Positions 1-5,162 of a stretch of 6,637 nt of DNA are shown one piece after another (positions within the stretch are counted from its first letter, which is position 1; every line of letters begins with the position of its first letter). Origin of the DNA: CAZUSP01 sp964623505 (GTDB taxonomy: Bacteria; Patescibacteriota; Minisyncoccia; Minisyncoccales; UBA1441); contig CAZUSP010000020.1 of assembly GCA_964623505.1 (NCBI GenBank), forward strand, positions 1 to 6,637, given 5' to 3'. The notes below the pieces were generated by a model. The model was not told the DNA's origin and ran no database searches. It worked only from the letters and a program-made list of their open reading frames with translations. The translations under genes and the position numbers were made by a program.

Positions 1-63
1 CTTGTCTACAGAGCTCAAGATGGCAACGAACTCTGGTGGATAGTTGAACCGGTGGGAAAATAA
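1..63 (+). CDS. C-terminal end of an unidentified protein (5' truncated)
   Basis: Frame 1 is open from the window edge to the TAA at 61-63 and encodes 20 residues ending in ELWWIVEPVGK. The aromatic and hydrophobic tail looks protein-like, but it is too short to assign. In many bacteria map (methionine aminopeptidase) or adk precedes infA. This tail does not resemble the usual Map C-terminus, so I do not call it map. No clear terminator follows the stop. It could be chance, because 20 open codons prove little. Confidence 0.4.
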   Translation, partial: LVYRAQDGNELWWIVEPVGK

Positions 64-227
64 TTCTTTCCTTTAAAAAGTTAAAGCCATCAGCATTTTC
101 CGAAGAAGGAAAGGAGACGCTGGCGAGATGAAGTTGGAAAAATTAAAAGAGAAGCCGAAAAGAAAAAACATATCAGTTATTTAAGGTCTCACCTGAAGAA
201 AGGCTGTCAATTTAAAGATTGAGATTC

Positions 228-256
228 TTGACTATTTTCATCTATTTTGTTATTCT
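228..256 (+). promoter_or_regulatory. Probable sigma70-type promoter of the infA-rpsI operon
   Basis: TTGACT (228-233) is followed after exactly 17 nt by TATTCT (251-256), giving 5/6 and 4/6 matches to consensus. The bases before -35 are AT-rich. Transcription would begin near 263 and give a leader of about 85 nt before the infA ATG. It is the only good promoter-like pair I see upstream of the ribosomal genes. Readthrough from genes left of the window remains possible. Confidence 0.6.
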
Positions 257-296
257 GAAGCAGTTAAGCCAAGAGAGATTAAATTCAATTCGGCCC

Positions 297-346
297 AAAA
301 ACGCGGCTTCTTAAGCCAGTGTTGCCTCGTTTTTTCTTTATTTTTA
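297..346 (+). promoter_or_regulatory. infA leader: two mutually exclusive hairpins plus U-rich tract (candidate attenuator)
   Basis: GGCTT (305-309) pairs with AAGCC (313-317) across a CTT loop. Alternatively 297-303 (AAAAACG) pairs with 328-334 (CGTTTTT) and GGC 305-307 pairs with GCC 324-326, separated by one C/T mismatch. Both folds need bases 305-307, so they exclude each other. The second resembles an intrinsic terminator running into a T-rich stretch that ends just before the ATG. It could be an attenuator of the operon, or simply a leaky terminator for the upstream gene. Only the pairing is seen directly. Confidence 0.35.
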
Positions 347-347
347 G

Positions 348-563
348 ATGCAAAATAAACAATTGATTCGCGAAGAGGGAACGATCATCGAGAGCTTGCC
401 TAGCACCAACTTTCGGGTTAAGATGGATGATGGTCGAGAGGTTTTAGCCCATCTTTCTGGTCGTCTTAGGTGTTTTCACATTAGAATATTGGTTGGCGAC
501 CGAGTAGCGGTTGAGATCAGCCCTTATGATCGCAGTCGTGGCCGAATTGTTTATCGAAATTAG
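348..563 (+). CDS. infA: Translation initiation factor IF-1
   Basis: This is the 71-residue S1/OB-fold factor that binds the 30S A site during initiation with IF2 and IF3. The length matches the family (about 72), and the signature runs through the whole chain: GTIIESLPSTNFRVKMDDG at 11-29, AHLSGRLR at 34-41, IRILVGDRV at 45-53, and SPYDRSRGRIVYR at 58-70. The segment that is usually RKNY before IRI reads RCFH here (41-44), an uncommon replacement in a conserved loop. The ATG at 348 has no SD; it is preceded by a T-rich stretch. The gene opens the operon and is followed 2 nt later by rpmJ. Identification is certain. Confidence 0.97.
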   Translation: MQNKQLIREEGTIIESLPSTNFRVKMDDGREVLAHLSGRLRCFHIRILVGDRVAVEISPYDRSRGRIVYRN

Positions 564-565
564 AA

Positions 566-679
566 ATGAAAGTAAGGTCTTCGGTTAAAAAATTATGTCG
601 AGAATGCAAGCAGGTGCGCCGCAAAGGTCGGCTGCGTGTTGTTTGTCGCAATTCTAAACATAAACAGCGTCAAGGTTAA
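566..679 (+). CDS. rpmJ: 50S ribosomal protein bL36 (zinc-binding form)
   Basis: This 37-residue gene starts MKVRSSVKKLC and ends KHKQRQG, the typical bL36 ends. It is the smallest large-subunit protein and sits near the base of the L7/L12 stalk, contacting 23S rRNA. The zinc ribbon is intact: Cys11, Cys14, Cys27 and His32 (C-x2-C-x12-C-x4-H), so this is the C+ form. It is one residue shorter than the 38 of E. coli, because the segment between Cys27 and His32 is trimmed. It lies 2 nt after infA and 2 nt before rpsM, the classical order. There is no SD; the stop codon of infA lies just upstream and could allow coupled translation. Confidence 0.96.
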   Translation: MKVRSSVKKLCRECKQVRRKGRLRVVCRNSKHKQRQG

Positions 680-681
680 TT

Positions 682-1071
682 ATGCCCAGAATCGGCGGAG
701 TTAGTATTCCTGACAATAAACATATTTGGATCAGTCTAACCTATATCCATGGGATCGGCCGGGCGGCTAGTTTTCGCATCTTGGAAGAGCTGAAGATAGA
801 TTCCATGAAGAAGGCCAGTGATTTGACGGCCGAAGAGGTCAATCAGCTCAAGCAGTTAATTAGCCAACGTTACAAAACAGAGGGCGCCTTAAGGCAGCAA
901 GTCGCTTTGAATGTTCGGCGGCTAAAAGATATCTCTTGCTGGCGGGGAGAACGCCATAAAAAACAGCTTCCGGTTAGGGGGCAGCAGACCAGGACCAATT
1001 CCCGGACTGTCCGAGGAAATGTTAGGAAATCAGCCGGCTCGGGTCGTAAAGCACCGCCGTCAGCTAAATAA
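682..1071 (+). CDS. rpsM: 30S ribosomal protein uS13
   Basis: This 129-residue protein of the 30S head contacts 16S rRNA, uS19 and, through bridge B1, the large subunit; its basic tail reaches the P-site tRNA. Family landmarks are clear: PRIGGVSIPDNKHIWISLTY near the N-terminus, GIGRA (24-28) of the helix-hairpin region, LRQQV and RRLKDISCWRG in the middle (about 71-89), and the signature RHKKQLPVRGQQTRTNSRT at 91-109. The tail is about 10 residues longer than in E. coli (118) and rich in Gly, Ser, Lys and Pro. The ATG lies 2 nt after rpmJ; AAGG at 672-675 inside the rpmJ end is a weak SD candidate. Confidence 0.97.
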   Translation: MPRIGGVSIPDNKHIWISLTYIHGIGRAASFRILEELKIDSMKKASDLTAEEVNQLKQLISQRYKTEGALRQQVALNVRRLKDISCWRGERHKKQLPVRGQQTRTNSRTVRGNVRKSAGSGRKAPPSAK

Positions 1072-1077
1072 AACAAC

Positions 1078-1530
1078 ATGGGGAAAAAACACGTTATCGA
1101 AAAAACAACGGAAGAGGTCTTAAGCGAGGACAGCGAGATTGAGAAGGGATTGGGCAAATCAGTCTACTCTTTGAAGAAAAAGTCGATTGGTCGGGGTATT
1201 GTCCATATTATTTCTTCTTACAACAACACCAAGATGGTTTTGACTGACGATCAGGGAAATGTTTTGCTTTCTCAAAGTGCCGGGCGAGTTGGGTTCAAGG
1301 GCAGTAAAAAGGGAACATCTTTCGCTGCTTCCAAGACTGCCCAAGCCATTGGCGACGCCATTGAACTAATGCGGGTTCGGGAGGTGGAGATAGCTATCAA
1401 AGGGGTCGGGGCCGGGCGCGAATCGGCTTTGCGTTCATTGGCGACCCGAGGCATCAACATTGTTAAAATACAAGATAAAACACCAGTGCCTCATGGAGGC
1501 TGTCGCCCGCGCAAGGCTCGCCGAGTTTAA
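1078..1530 (+). CDS. rpsK: 30S ribosomal protein uS11 with extended acidic N-terminus
   Basis: uS11 lies on the 30S platform next to bS21 and the anti-SD helix of 16S rRNA. Core motifs are IISSYNNTKMVLTDDQGN (about 45-62), AGRVGFKGSKKGTSFAA (68-84), KGVGAGRESALRSL (108-121) and the C-terminal PHGGCRPRKARRV (138-150). The protein has 150 residues against 129 in E. coli. The surplus is an N-terminal tail of about 20 residues containing EEVLSEDSEIEKG, acidic where the family is basic. Gly140 stands where E. coli has Asn119 (His-Asn-Gly), the residue known to become isoaspartate. The ATG follows rpsM by 6 nt without an SD. Confidence 0.96.
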   Translation: MGKKHVIEKTTEEVLSEDSEIEKGLGKSVYSLKKKSIGRGIVHIISSYNNTKMVLTDDQGNVLLSQSAGRVGFKGSKKGTSFAASKTAQAIGDAIELMRVREVEIAIKGVGAGRESALRSLATRGINIVKIQDKTPVPHGGCRPRKARRV

Positions 1531-1539
1531 TAAGATATT

Positions 1540-2172
1540 ATGCCGCGATCTTATCATTGTAAAATCTGTCGTCGGTTCAATCAAAAGCTTTTCCTGAAAG
1601 GGGAGAGGTGCTTTTCGGCCAAGTGCGCCATGATCAAAAGGCCTTATGCGCCGGGGAGGCAGGGGAAAAGCGCTTTCCGAAAAAAGCCTTCTGATTACGG
1701 CCAACAGCTGGCGGAGAAACAAAAACTCCGCCTTTGGTACAATCTTTCAGAAGGGCAGTTTCGCCGATATGTTTTTGAGATATTAAATAAGCCAAAAAGA
1801 TACCAGAATCCCAGCGAGGGCTTGATTCAAAAATTAGAATCTCGGCTGGATAACGTTGTTTATCGGGCGGGATTGGCTGAATCAAGAATACAAGCCCGAA
1901 AACTGGTTGTTCACGGGCATTTTCGGGTGAATGGTCGCAAAGTAGACCGCCCGTCTTTTTCAGTGGGCAAGGATCAGGTGGTGGCTGTTTGCGAGGGCTC
2001 ATGCGGTCAGGGGGCTTTCAAAAGGCTGGAAACCAAAGAAAGCGCGGAAGCCAGTCCTTGGCTTAAGACCGATCGTAAAAAACTAGAAACGACCTTGATT
2101 CGGCCGCCGGTTCTGGAAGAGATCAATCCGCCAGCTCAAGTGTCAACCATTTTAGAGTTTTACACCCGGTAA
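1540..2172 (+). CDS. rpsD: 30S ribosomal protein uS4 (zinc-binding form)
   Basis: This 210-residue primary 16S-binding protein nucleates 30S body assembly and helps form the mRNA entry path. The N-terminal zinc knuckle is complete: Cys7, Cys10, Cys24 and Cys29 (C-x2-C-x13-C-x4-C), the same spacing as in Thermus. RRPYAPG-type sequence and PSDYGQQLAEKQKLR follow at about 34-64. The S4 RNA-binding domain spans about 97-150, with ESRLDNVVYRAG and ARKLVVHGHFRVNGRKVD. The end, ILEFYTR, is the conserved C-terminus. The N-terminus is about two residues shorter than usual; in-frame stops directly upstream exclude an earlier start. There is no SD. In E. coli uS4 represses this operon; no matching leader is recognisable here. 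Confidence 0.97.
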   Translation: MPRSYHCKICRRFNQKLFLKGERCFSAKCAMIKRPYAPGRQGKSAFRKKPSDYGQQLAEKQKLRLWYNLSEGQFRRYVFEILNKPKRYQNPSEGLIQKLESRLDNVVYRAGLAESRIQARKLVVHGHFRVNGRKVDRPSFSVGKDQVVAVCEGSCGQGAFKRLETKESAEASPWLKTDRKKLETTLIRPPVLEEINPPAQVSTILEFYTR

Positions 2173-2193
2173 TTTTAATTAATTACTTTATTT

Positions 2194-3132
2194 ATGATTC
2201 CACTAGCTTCTACTTTTAAAACCATTTCTCGGGAAGACAACCGGGCCGTTTTTGAAATTGGCGGTTTTTATCCCGGATATGGGCTGACTGTTGCCAATGC
2301 CCTGCGCCGAGTTCTTCTTTCTTCTTTGTCGGGCACGGCCGTGACCCGAGTCAAGATAGAGGGGGCGCCGCATGAATTTTCAACTCTGCCTCATGTTAAA
2401 GAAGATGTCATTCAGATCTTGTTTAATTTAAAAAAACTTAAATTTGTTCTGCCCGATGATCATCCTTATCAGACTTCGTTGGAGGTCAAGGGCGAGCGGA
2501 AGGTTGCCGGTCGTGACTTTAATCTAAGCCCGCAAGTTAAATTAACCAATCCCGGAGAACATATTGCTACGTTAACCAATGCCAAGGCACGATTAGTTGT
2601 TACCATAACCATTGAGTCGGGAGTCGGTTATCAGCCAGCAGAGGTGCGTCAGGCGGGAAAGTCGGTAATCGGGGATATACTGCTTGATGCCGCTTTTTCT
2701 CCAGTTGAGAGGGTGGCCTATCGGGTGGAAAATATGCGGGTTGGTAATCGGACTGATTTTAATAAGATCATTCTGACCGTTGAAACCAATGGGGCTGTTG
2801 CGCCGGAGGATGCTCTGACGAGATCTGCTTCCTTGCTATCCGACCATTTCAAGATCATTGCTGATTCATTCAAAACAGAAAAGCCGAAAAAGGCTGAAAT
2901 CGTTAAGAAGAAAAATCTCAAGAATGACGTGGAGGTCAAAAAGATCAAGATTGAGGAGATCTCTATTTCGGCTCGAACAGCCGGAGTTTTACAGCAAGGC
3001 GGCATAAAGACAGTTTCCGGATTGATCTCTAAAACTCCAGAAAAAGTATTAGCGATTGAAGGAATGGGCGAGAAGGGCCTGAATGAGGTCAAGAAGGCCC
3101 TCAAGAAATTAGGATTGAATTTGAAAGAATGA
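2194..3132 (+). CDS. rpoA: DNA-directed RNA polymerase subunit alpha
   Basis: The 312-residue alpha subunit dimerises to start assembly of RNA polymerase. The N-terminal domain (about 1-225) shows the dimer and beta-contact signatures GYGLTVANALRRVLLSSLSG (28-47), KIEGAPHEFSTLPHVKEDV (54-72) and the beta'-facing PVERVAYRVENMRVGNRTDFN (170-190). A Lys-rich linker (about 228-252) leads to a C-terminal helix-hairpin-helix domain (253-312). In that domain Arg261 matches E. coli Arg265, the key UP-element residue. However, Gly264 replaces Asn268 and Gly295 replaces Ser299. The chain stops soon after the last helix, so it is shorter than the 329 residues of E. coli. It lies 21 nt after rpsD with no SD; its TGA overlaps the rplQ start (ATGA). 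Confidence 0.97.
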   Translation: MIPLASTFKTISREDNRAVFEIGGFYPGYGLTVANALRRVLLSSLSGTAVTRVKIEGAPHEFSTLPHVKEDVIQILFNLKKLKFVLPDDHPYQTSLEVKGERKVAGRDFNLSPQVKLTNPGEHIATLTNAKARLVVTITIESGVGYQPAEVRQAGKSVIGDILLDAAFSPVERVAYRVENMRVGNRTDFNKIILTVETNGAVAPEDALTRSASLLSDHFKIIADSFKTEKPKKAEIVKKKNLKNDVEVKKIKIEEISISARTAGVLQQGGIKTVSGLISKTPEKVLAIEGMGEKGLNEVKKALKKLGLNLKE

Positions 3133-3470
3133 AAACCGGAAACGGCAAGTTTTCAAGGAAGGCCCCTGGAAAAGCTTTGCTTTCCGGCTTGGCTCAGTCT
3201 TTGATCTTAAAAGAAAGGATTAAAGTTACTCAGGCCAAAGGGAAAGAGGCGGCCCGTTTAACCGAGAAATTGATTACCAAAGCCAAGAAGCAAGATCTGT
3301 TGGCGCAACGGGAGTTGAGACGGTCGTTATCCAATCAAGCGGTCAAAAAAATCATCAAAGAGCTGGCGCCTCGTTATCAGGAAAGAGCGGGGGGTTATAC
3401 TCGGGTGATAAAACTGGGTCAACGTTCTTCAGACGGAGCCCCGATGGTGTTTATAGAACTGGTGAAATAA
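3129..3470 (+). CDS. rplQ: 50S ribosomal protein bL17
   Basis: This 113-residue protein sits at the large-subunit exit-tunnel side and binds 23S rRNA domains. Family landmarks are LLSGLAQSLILKERIKVT (17-34), the basic helix with KGKEAARLTEKLITKAKK (37-54), and the C-terminal core RYQERAGGYTRVIKLGQR followed by APMVFIELVK (104-113). The usual N-terminal MRHRK-x-G segment is shortened to MKTGNGK, about three residues less, which removes conserved basic residues; no earlier in-frame start fits better. The ATG overlaps the rpoA stop by 4 nt, indicating coupled translation and the usual rpoA-rplQ pairing. Confidence 0.96.
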   Translation: MKTGNGKFSRKAPGKALLSGLAQSLILKERIKVTQAKGKEAARLTEKLITKAKKQDLLAQRELRRSLSNQAVKKIIKELAPRYQERAGGYTRVIKLGQRSSDGAPMVFIELVK

Positions 3471-3474
3471 TATT

Positions 3475-3876
3475 ATGATTCAGACCAACAAGAAAACAAA
3501 GCCGAAAAAGAAGACGGCCAAGGAGACCTTGTCTGGGGAGGTGTTAAAATTTGATGCTCAAGAGCGTTCGGTCGGACGACTGGCGGCCGAAATATCGTTC
3601 AGGCTTCAGGATAAACATCGTCCGGACTATGCTCCCAATAAGGCCGGAACTACGATTATTGAGGTTGAGAATGCGGACAAAATAAAATTGACCGGACAAA
3701 AGTGGACCGATAAAAAATATTATCGCCACAGCGGCTATTTGGGAAGCTTGAAAGAAATTCCAGCCGGGAGAGTGTATGAGCAGCAGCCGTCAGAGGTGTT
3801 GCGTTTGGCTGTTTGGGGCATGTTGCCCAAAAATCGTTTAAGAAAGGAAAGAATTAAAAGATTAAAATTCGTTTAA
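3475..3876 (+). CDS. rplM: 50S ribosomal protein uL13, C-terminally short
   Basis: uL13 is an early-assembly 23S-binding protein. The core is recognisable: VLKFDAQERSVGRLAAEIS (23-41), ADKIKLTGQKWTDKKYYRHS (67-86), GYLGSLKEIP (87-96) and the signature VWGMLPKNRLRKERIKRLK (113-131). Two features are unusual. A Lys-rich N-terminal tail of about 20 residues precedes the core, and the chain ends at KRLKFV. It therefore lacks the roughly 18-residue C-terminal tail (YxGxxHPH type) that most bacteria have, so the total is 133 residues against 142 in E. coli despite the added tail. It lies 4 nt after rplQ and 1 nt before rpsI, the conserved rplM-rpsI pair. There is no SD. Confidence 0.95.
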   Translation: MIQTNKKTKPKKKTAKETLSGEVLKFDAQERSVGRLAAEISFRLQDKHRPDYAPNKAGTTIIEVENADKIKLTGQKWTDKKYYRHSGYLGSLKEIPAGRVYEQQPSEVLRLAVWGMLPKNRLRKERIKRLKFV

Positions 3877-3877
3877 A

Positions 3878-4315
3878 ATGGTTGAAACTGAAACAAAGGC
3901 GAATAAGCCCAAGAAGATTAAGGAAAAATATATTGAATCAGTCGGTCGCCGCAAAACCGCGGTGGCCAGGGTGCGCATTTATCCAGGCGCCAAAAAGAAG
4001 GGTTTTTTGGTTAATGGTAAAAAAATGAAAGAATACTTTCCCATTTTAAGTCATCAAGAAAAGATATTGTCCCCCTTAAGGAAATCTAATTTAGGTGATC
4101 AGTTCCCAGTGACGGTCCTGGTTCGCGGCGGCGGGGCAACGGCTCAAGCCGAGGCTGTCCGCCATGGTTTGGCCCAATCCTTGGTAAAAGCTGACCAGGA
4201 TTTGAGACTGGTTTTGAAGAAGTCTGGATATTTGGCTCGAGATCCCAGAATGAGAGAAAGAAAAAAGTTTGGGCTTAAGCGAGCCAGACGAGCCCCTCAA
4301 TGGCGAAAACGTTAA
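3878..4315 (+). CDS. rpsI: 30S ribosomal protein uS9
   Basis: uS9 belongs to the 30S head; its long basic C-terminal tail reaches the P-site tRNA anticodon loop. Landmarks are ESVGRRKTAVARVRIYPG (20-37), the conserved VTVLVRGGGATAQAEAVRHG (78-97), and GYLARDPRMRERKKFGLKRA (117-136) followed by RRAPQWRKR. The terminal residues read RKR where SKR is usual, keeping the final Arg that contacts tRNA. A Lys-rich N-terminal tail of about 18 residues makes it longer (145) than in E. coli (130). The ATG lies 1 nt after the rplM stop and has no SD. The downstream nuclease begins 13 nt after its TAA. Confidence 0.96.
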   Translation: MVETETKANKPKKIKEKYIESVGRRKTAVARVRIYPGAKKKGFLVNGKKMKEYFPILSHQEKILSPLRKSNLGDQFPVTVLVRGGGATAQAEAVRHGLAQSLVKADQDLRLVLKKSGYLARDPRMRERKKFGLKRARRAPQWRKR

Positions 4316-4328
4316 TGATCATCGAGTG

Positions 4329-5054
4329 ATGCTGAAAGAGATCATCGATAATTTTTATTTAGAGAACAGTCGGGGAAGTTATGTTCAAAAGAAATTCTAT
4401 GTTTCCGATGCCGGAAAGTGTCCTCGGAGCATTTTTTTTAAATTCAAACAGGCACCCTGCCGCGATCTTGAGCCCCGGATTTTAAGACTTTTTGACCATG
4501 GCCACTATATTCATCAGTTGATCGTCAAGGCTCTTTCTGGCCAGAATGTTTTGCGGGGAGACGAGGTTAATATTCCAGCCAATAATCTTGTTTCTGGCCG
4601 AGCTGACGCCCTGATCCAGGTTGAGGGGCGAGATTATGTGGTGGACATCAAAAGCATCAGCAGTAATGGTTTTCGAGTGCTGAACAAGCCCTCGGAAGAA
4701 TACATTTATCAGCTCCAGCTTTATCTTCATTTTTTTCAAATATCTCAAGGCATATTGCTTTATGTGAACAAAGATACTCAAGATCTGAAAGAGTTTGTCT
4801 TGGATTATGACCAACAGTTGTGCCATTGGCTGATGGACGGGCTTGAGGAGTTGGGGGCGAAGATAGAGTCTAATTTGGTTCCAGTGCGACTGGGGGACTG
4901 GCCCAGCAATAACCAGTGTCGCTACTGTCCATACAAAGAGGTTTGCTCGATGATTGGCGTCGAGGAGGTCAGTTGGGATGATTTCAAAGAAAGAGTGGCT
5001 CAACACGAAGAGGACATTAAGAACGGTGTATCCAAGAAAAAGCTCTTGTCTTGA
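4329..5054 (+). CDS. PD-(D/E)XK nuclease with predicted 4Fe-4S cluster (Cas4/RecB-like)
   Basis: This 241-residue protein of the RecB/Cas4 exonuclease fold probably cuts or resects DNA with metal ions. Motifs in order: Cys31 in DAGKCPR; Gly58-x3-His62 (GHYIH), the motif I His; Asp93 in SGRADALI; the catalytic Asp106-x-Lys108 in VVDIKS; Gln128-x3-Tyr132 (QLQLY); and Cys197-x2-Cys200-x5-Cys206. Cys31 plus the last three form the cluster-binding set known from Cas4 and AddB. I chose ATG 4329 because a TTG at 4269 would overlap rpsI by 47 nt; GTG 4326 is also possible. It lies 13 nt after rpsI and before a terminator, so it is probably the last gene of the ribosomal operon. There are no cas genes or CRISPR repeats here, so I do not call it cas4. 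The substrate is unknown. Confidence 0.85.
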   Translation: MLKEIIDNFYLENSRGSYVQKKFYVSDAGKCPRSIFFKFKQAPCRDLEPRILRLFDHGHYIHQLIVKALSGQNVLRGDEVNIPANNLVSGRADALIQVEGRDYVVDIKSISSNGFRVLNKPSEEYIYQLQLYLHFFQISQGILLYVNKDTQDLKEFVLDYDQQLCHWLMDGLEELGAKIESNLVPVRLGDWPSNNQCRYCPYKEVCSMIGVEEVSWDDFKERVAQHEEDIKNGVSKKKLLS

Positions 5055-5068
5055 CCTTTAAAAAGATT

Positions 5069-5095
5069 AAAAGCAGGCCAATTCGGCCTGTTTTT
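5069..5095 (+). terminator. Intrinsic terminator of the ribosomal-nuclease operon
   Basis: CAGGCC (5074-5079) pairs perfectly with GGCCTG (5085-5090) around an AATTC loop and is followed by five T. The preceding AAAAG extends the stem by pairing with the T run, which is the typical form and may work on both strands. It lies 14 nt after the nuclease stop. The next promoter's -35 begins 5 nt later. Confidence 0.88.
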
Positions 5096-5099
5096 GCTA

Positions 5100-5127
5100 T
5101 TGACATATATCTTTTATATTATATAAT
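5100..5127 (+). promoter_or_regulatory. Consensus sigma70-type promoter of the laccase-domain gene
   Basis: TTGACA (5100-5105) and TATAAT (5122-5127) are both 6/6 matches with a 16 nt spacer, the strongest promoter in the window. Transcription should begin near 5134, leaving a leader of about 30 nt. The terminator of the previous operon sits directly before -35, so there is no room for a proximal AT-rich UP element. Confidence 0.85.
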
Positions 5128-5150
5128 GTAGGATATCTGGTTCGTGACAA

Positions 5151-5157
5151 AAGGAGG
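5151..5157 (+). promoter_or_regulatory. Strong Shine-Dalgarno site choosing GTG 5163
   Basis: AAGGAGG lies 5 nt before GTG 5163 and 3 nt before an out-of-frame ATG at 5161. The spacing favours the GTG, which opens the 235-codon gene. It is the only full SD in the window; the other genes have none or very weak ones. Confidence 0.85.
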
Positions 5158-5162
5158 GAGAT

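Larger units (their letters stand above)
64..347 (+). other. Intergenic region before infA; no convincing gene
   Basis: There are 284 bases between the upstream stop and infA. Bases 85-222 are open in frame 1 (about 45 codons, rich in Lys/Arg, ending at TGA 220-222) but have no usable start codon, so they could be a decayed gene or chance. A tiny ATG ORF (128-184, 18 codons) lies about 11 nt after an AAGGAG-like stretch and has no recognisable product. The second half holds the infA promoter and a hairpin-forming leader, listed separately. I see no tRNA, no repeats and no credible minus-strand gene. Confidence 0.6.

Noticed and set aside
128..184. 18-codon ORF with an AAGGAG-like stretch upstream
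   Set aside because: Too short, spacing is long, and the peptide has no recognisable feature; a purine-rich stretch is common in this AT-rich region.
2718..3104. 128-codon minus-strand ORF opposite rpoA
   Set aside because: Shadow of rpoA; it has no promoter, SD or family motif of its own.
4269..4328. Upstream TTG start for the nuclease gene
   Set aside because: It would overlap rpsI by 47 nt and adds residues that merely shadow the rpsI tail; the family motifs begin well after ATG 4329.
4317..4348. Direct repeat GATCATCGA (4317-4325 and 4340-4348) around the nuclease start
   Set aside because: A single 9 bp pair is within chance; there is no dyad symmetry or further copies to suggest an operator or att site.
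4482..5006. 174-codon minus-strand ORF
   Set aside because: It lies wholly opposite the motif-bearing nuclease gene and shows no recognisable domain.
4329..5054. CRISPR-associated cas4
   Set aside because: No repeats, no cas1/cas2 and no spacer-like pattern in the window; the fold alone is shared by many repair and phage nucleases.
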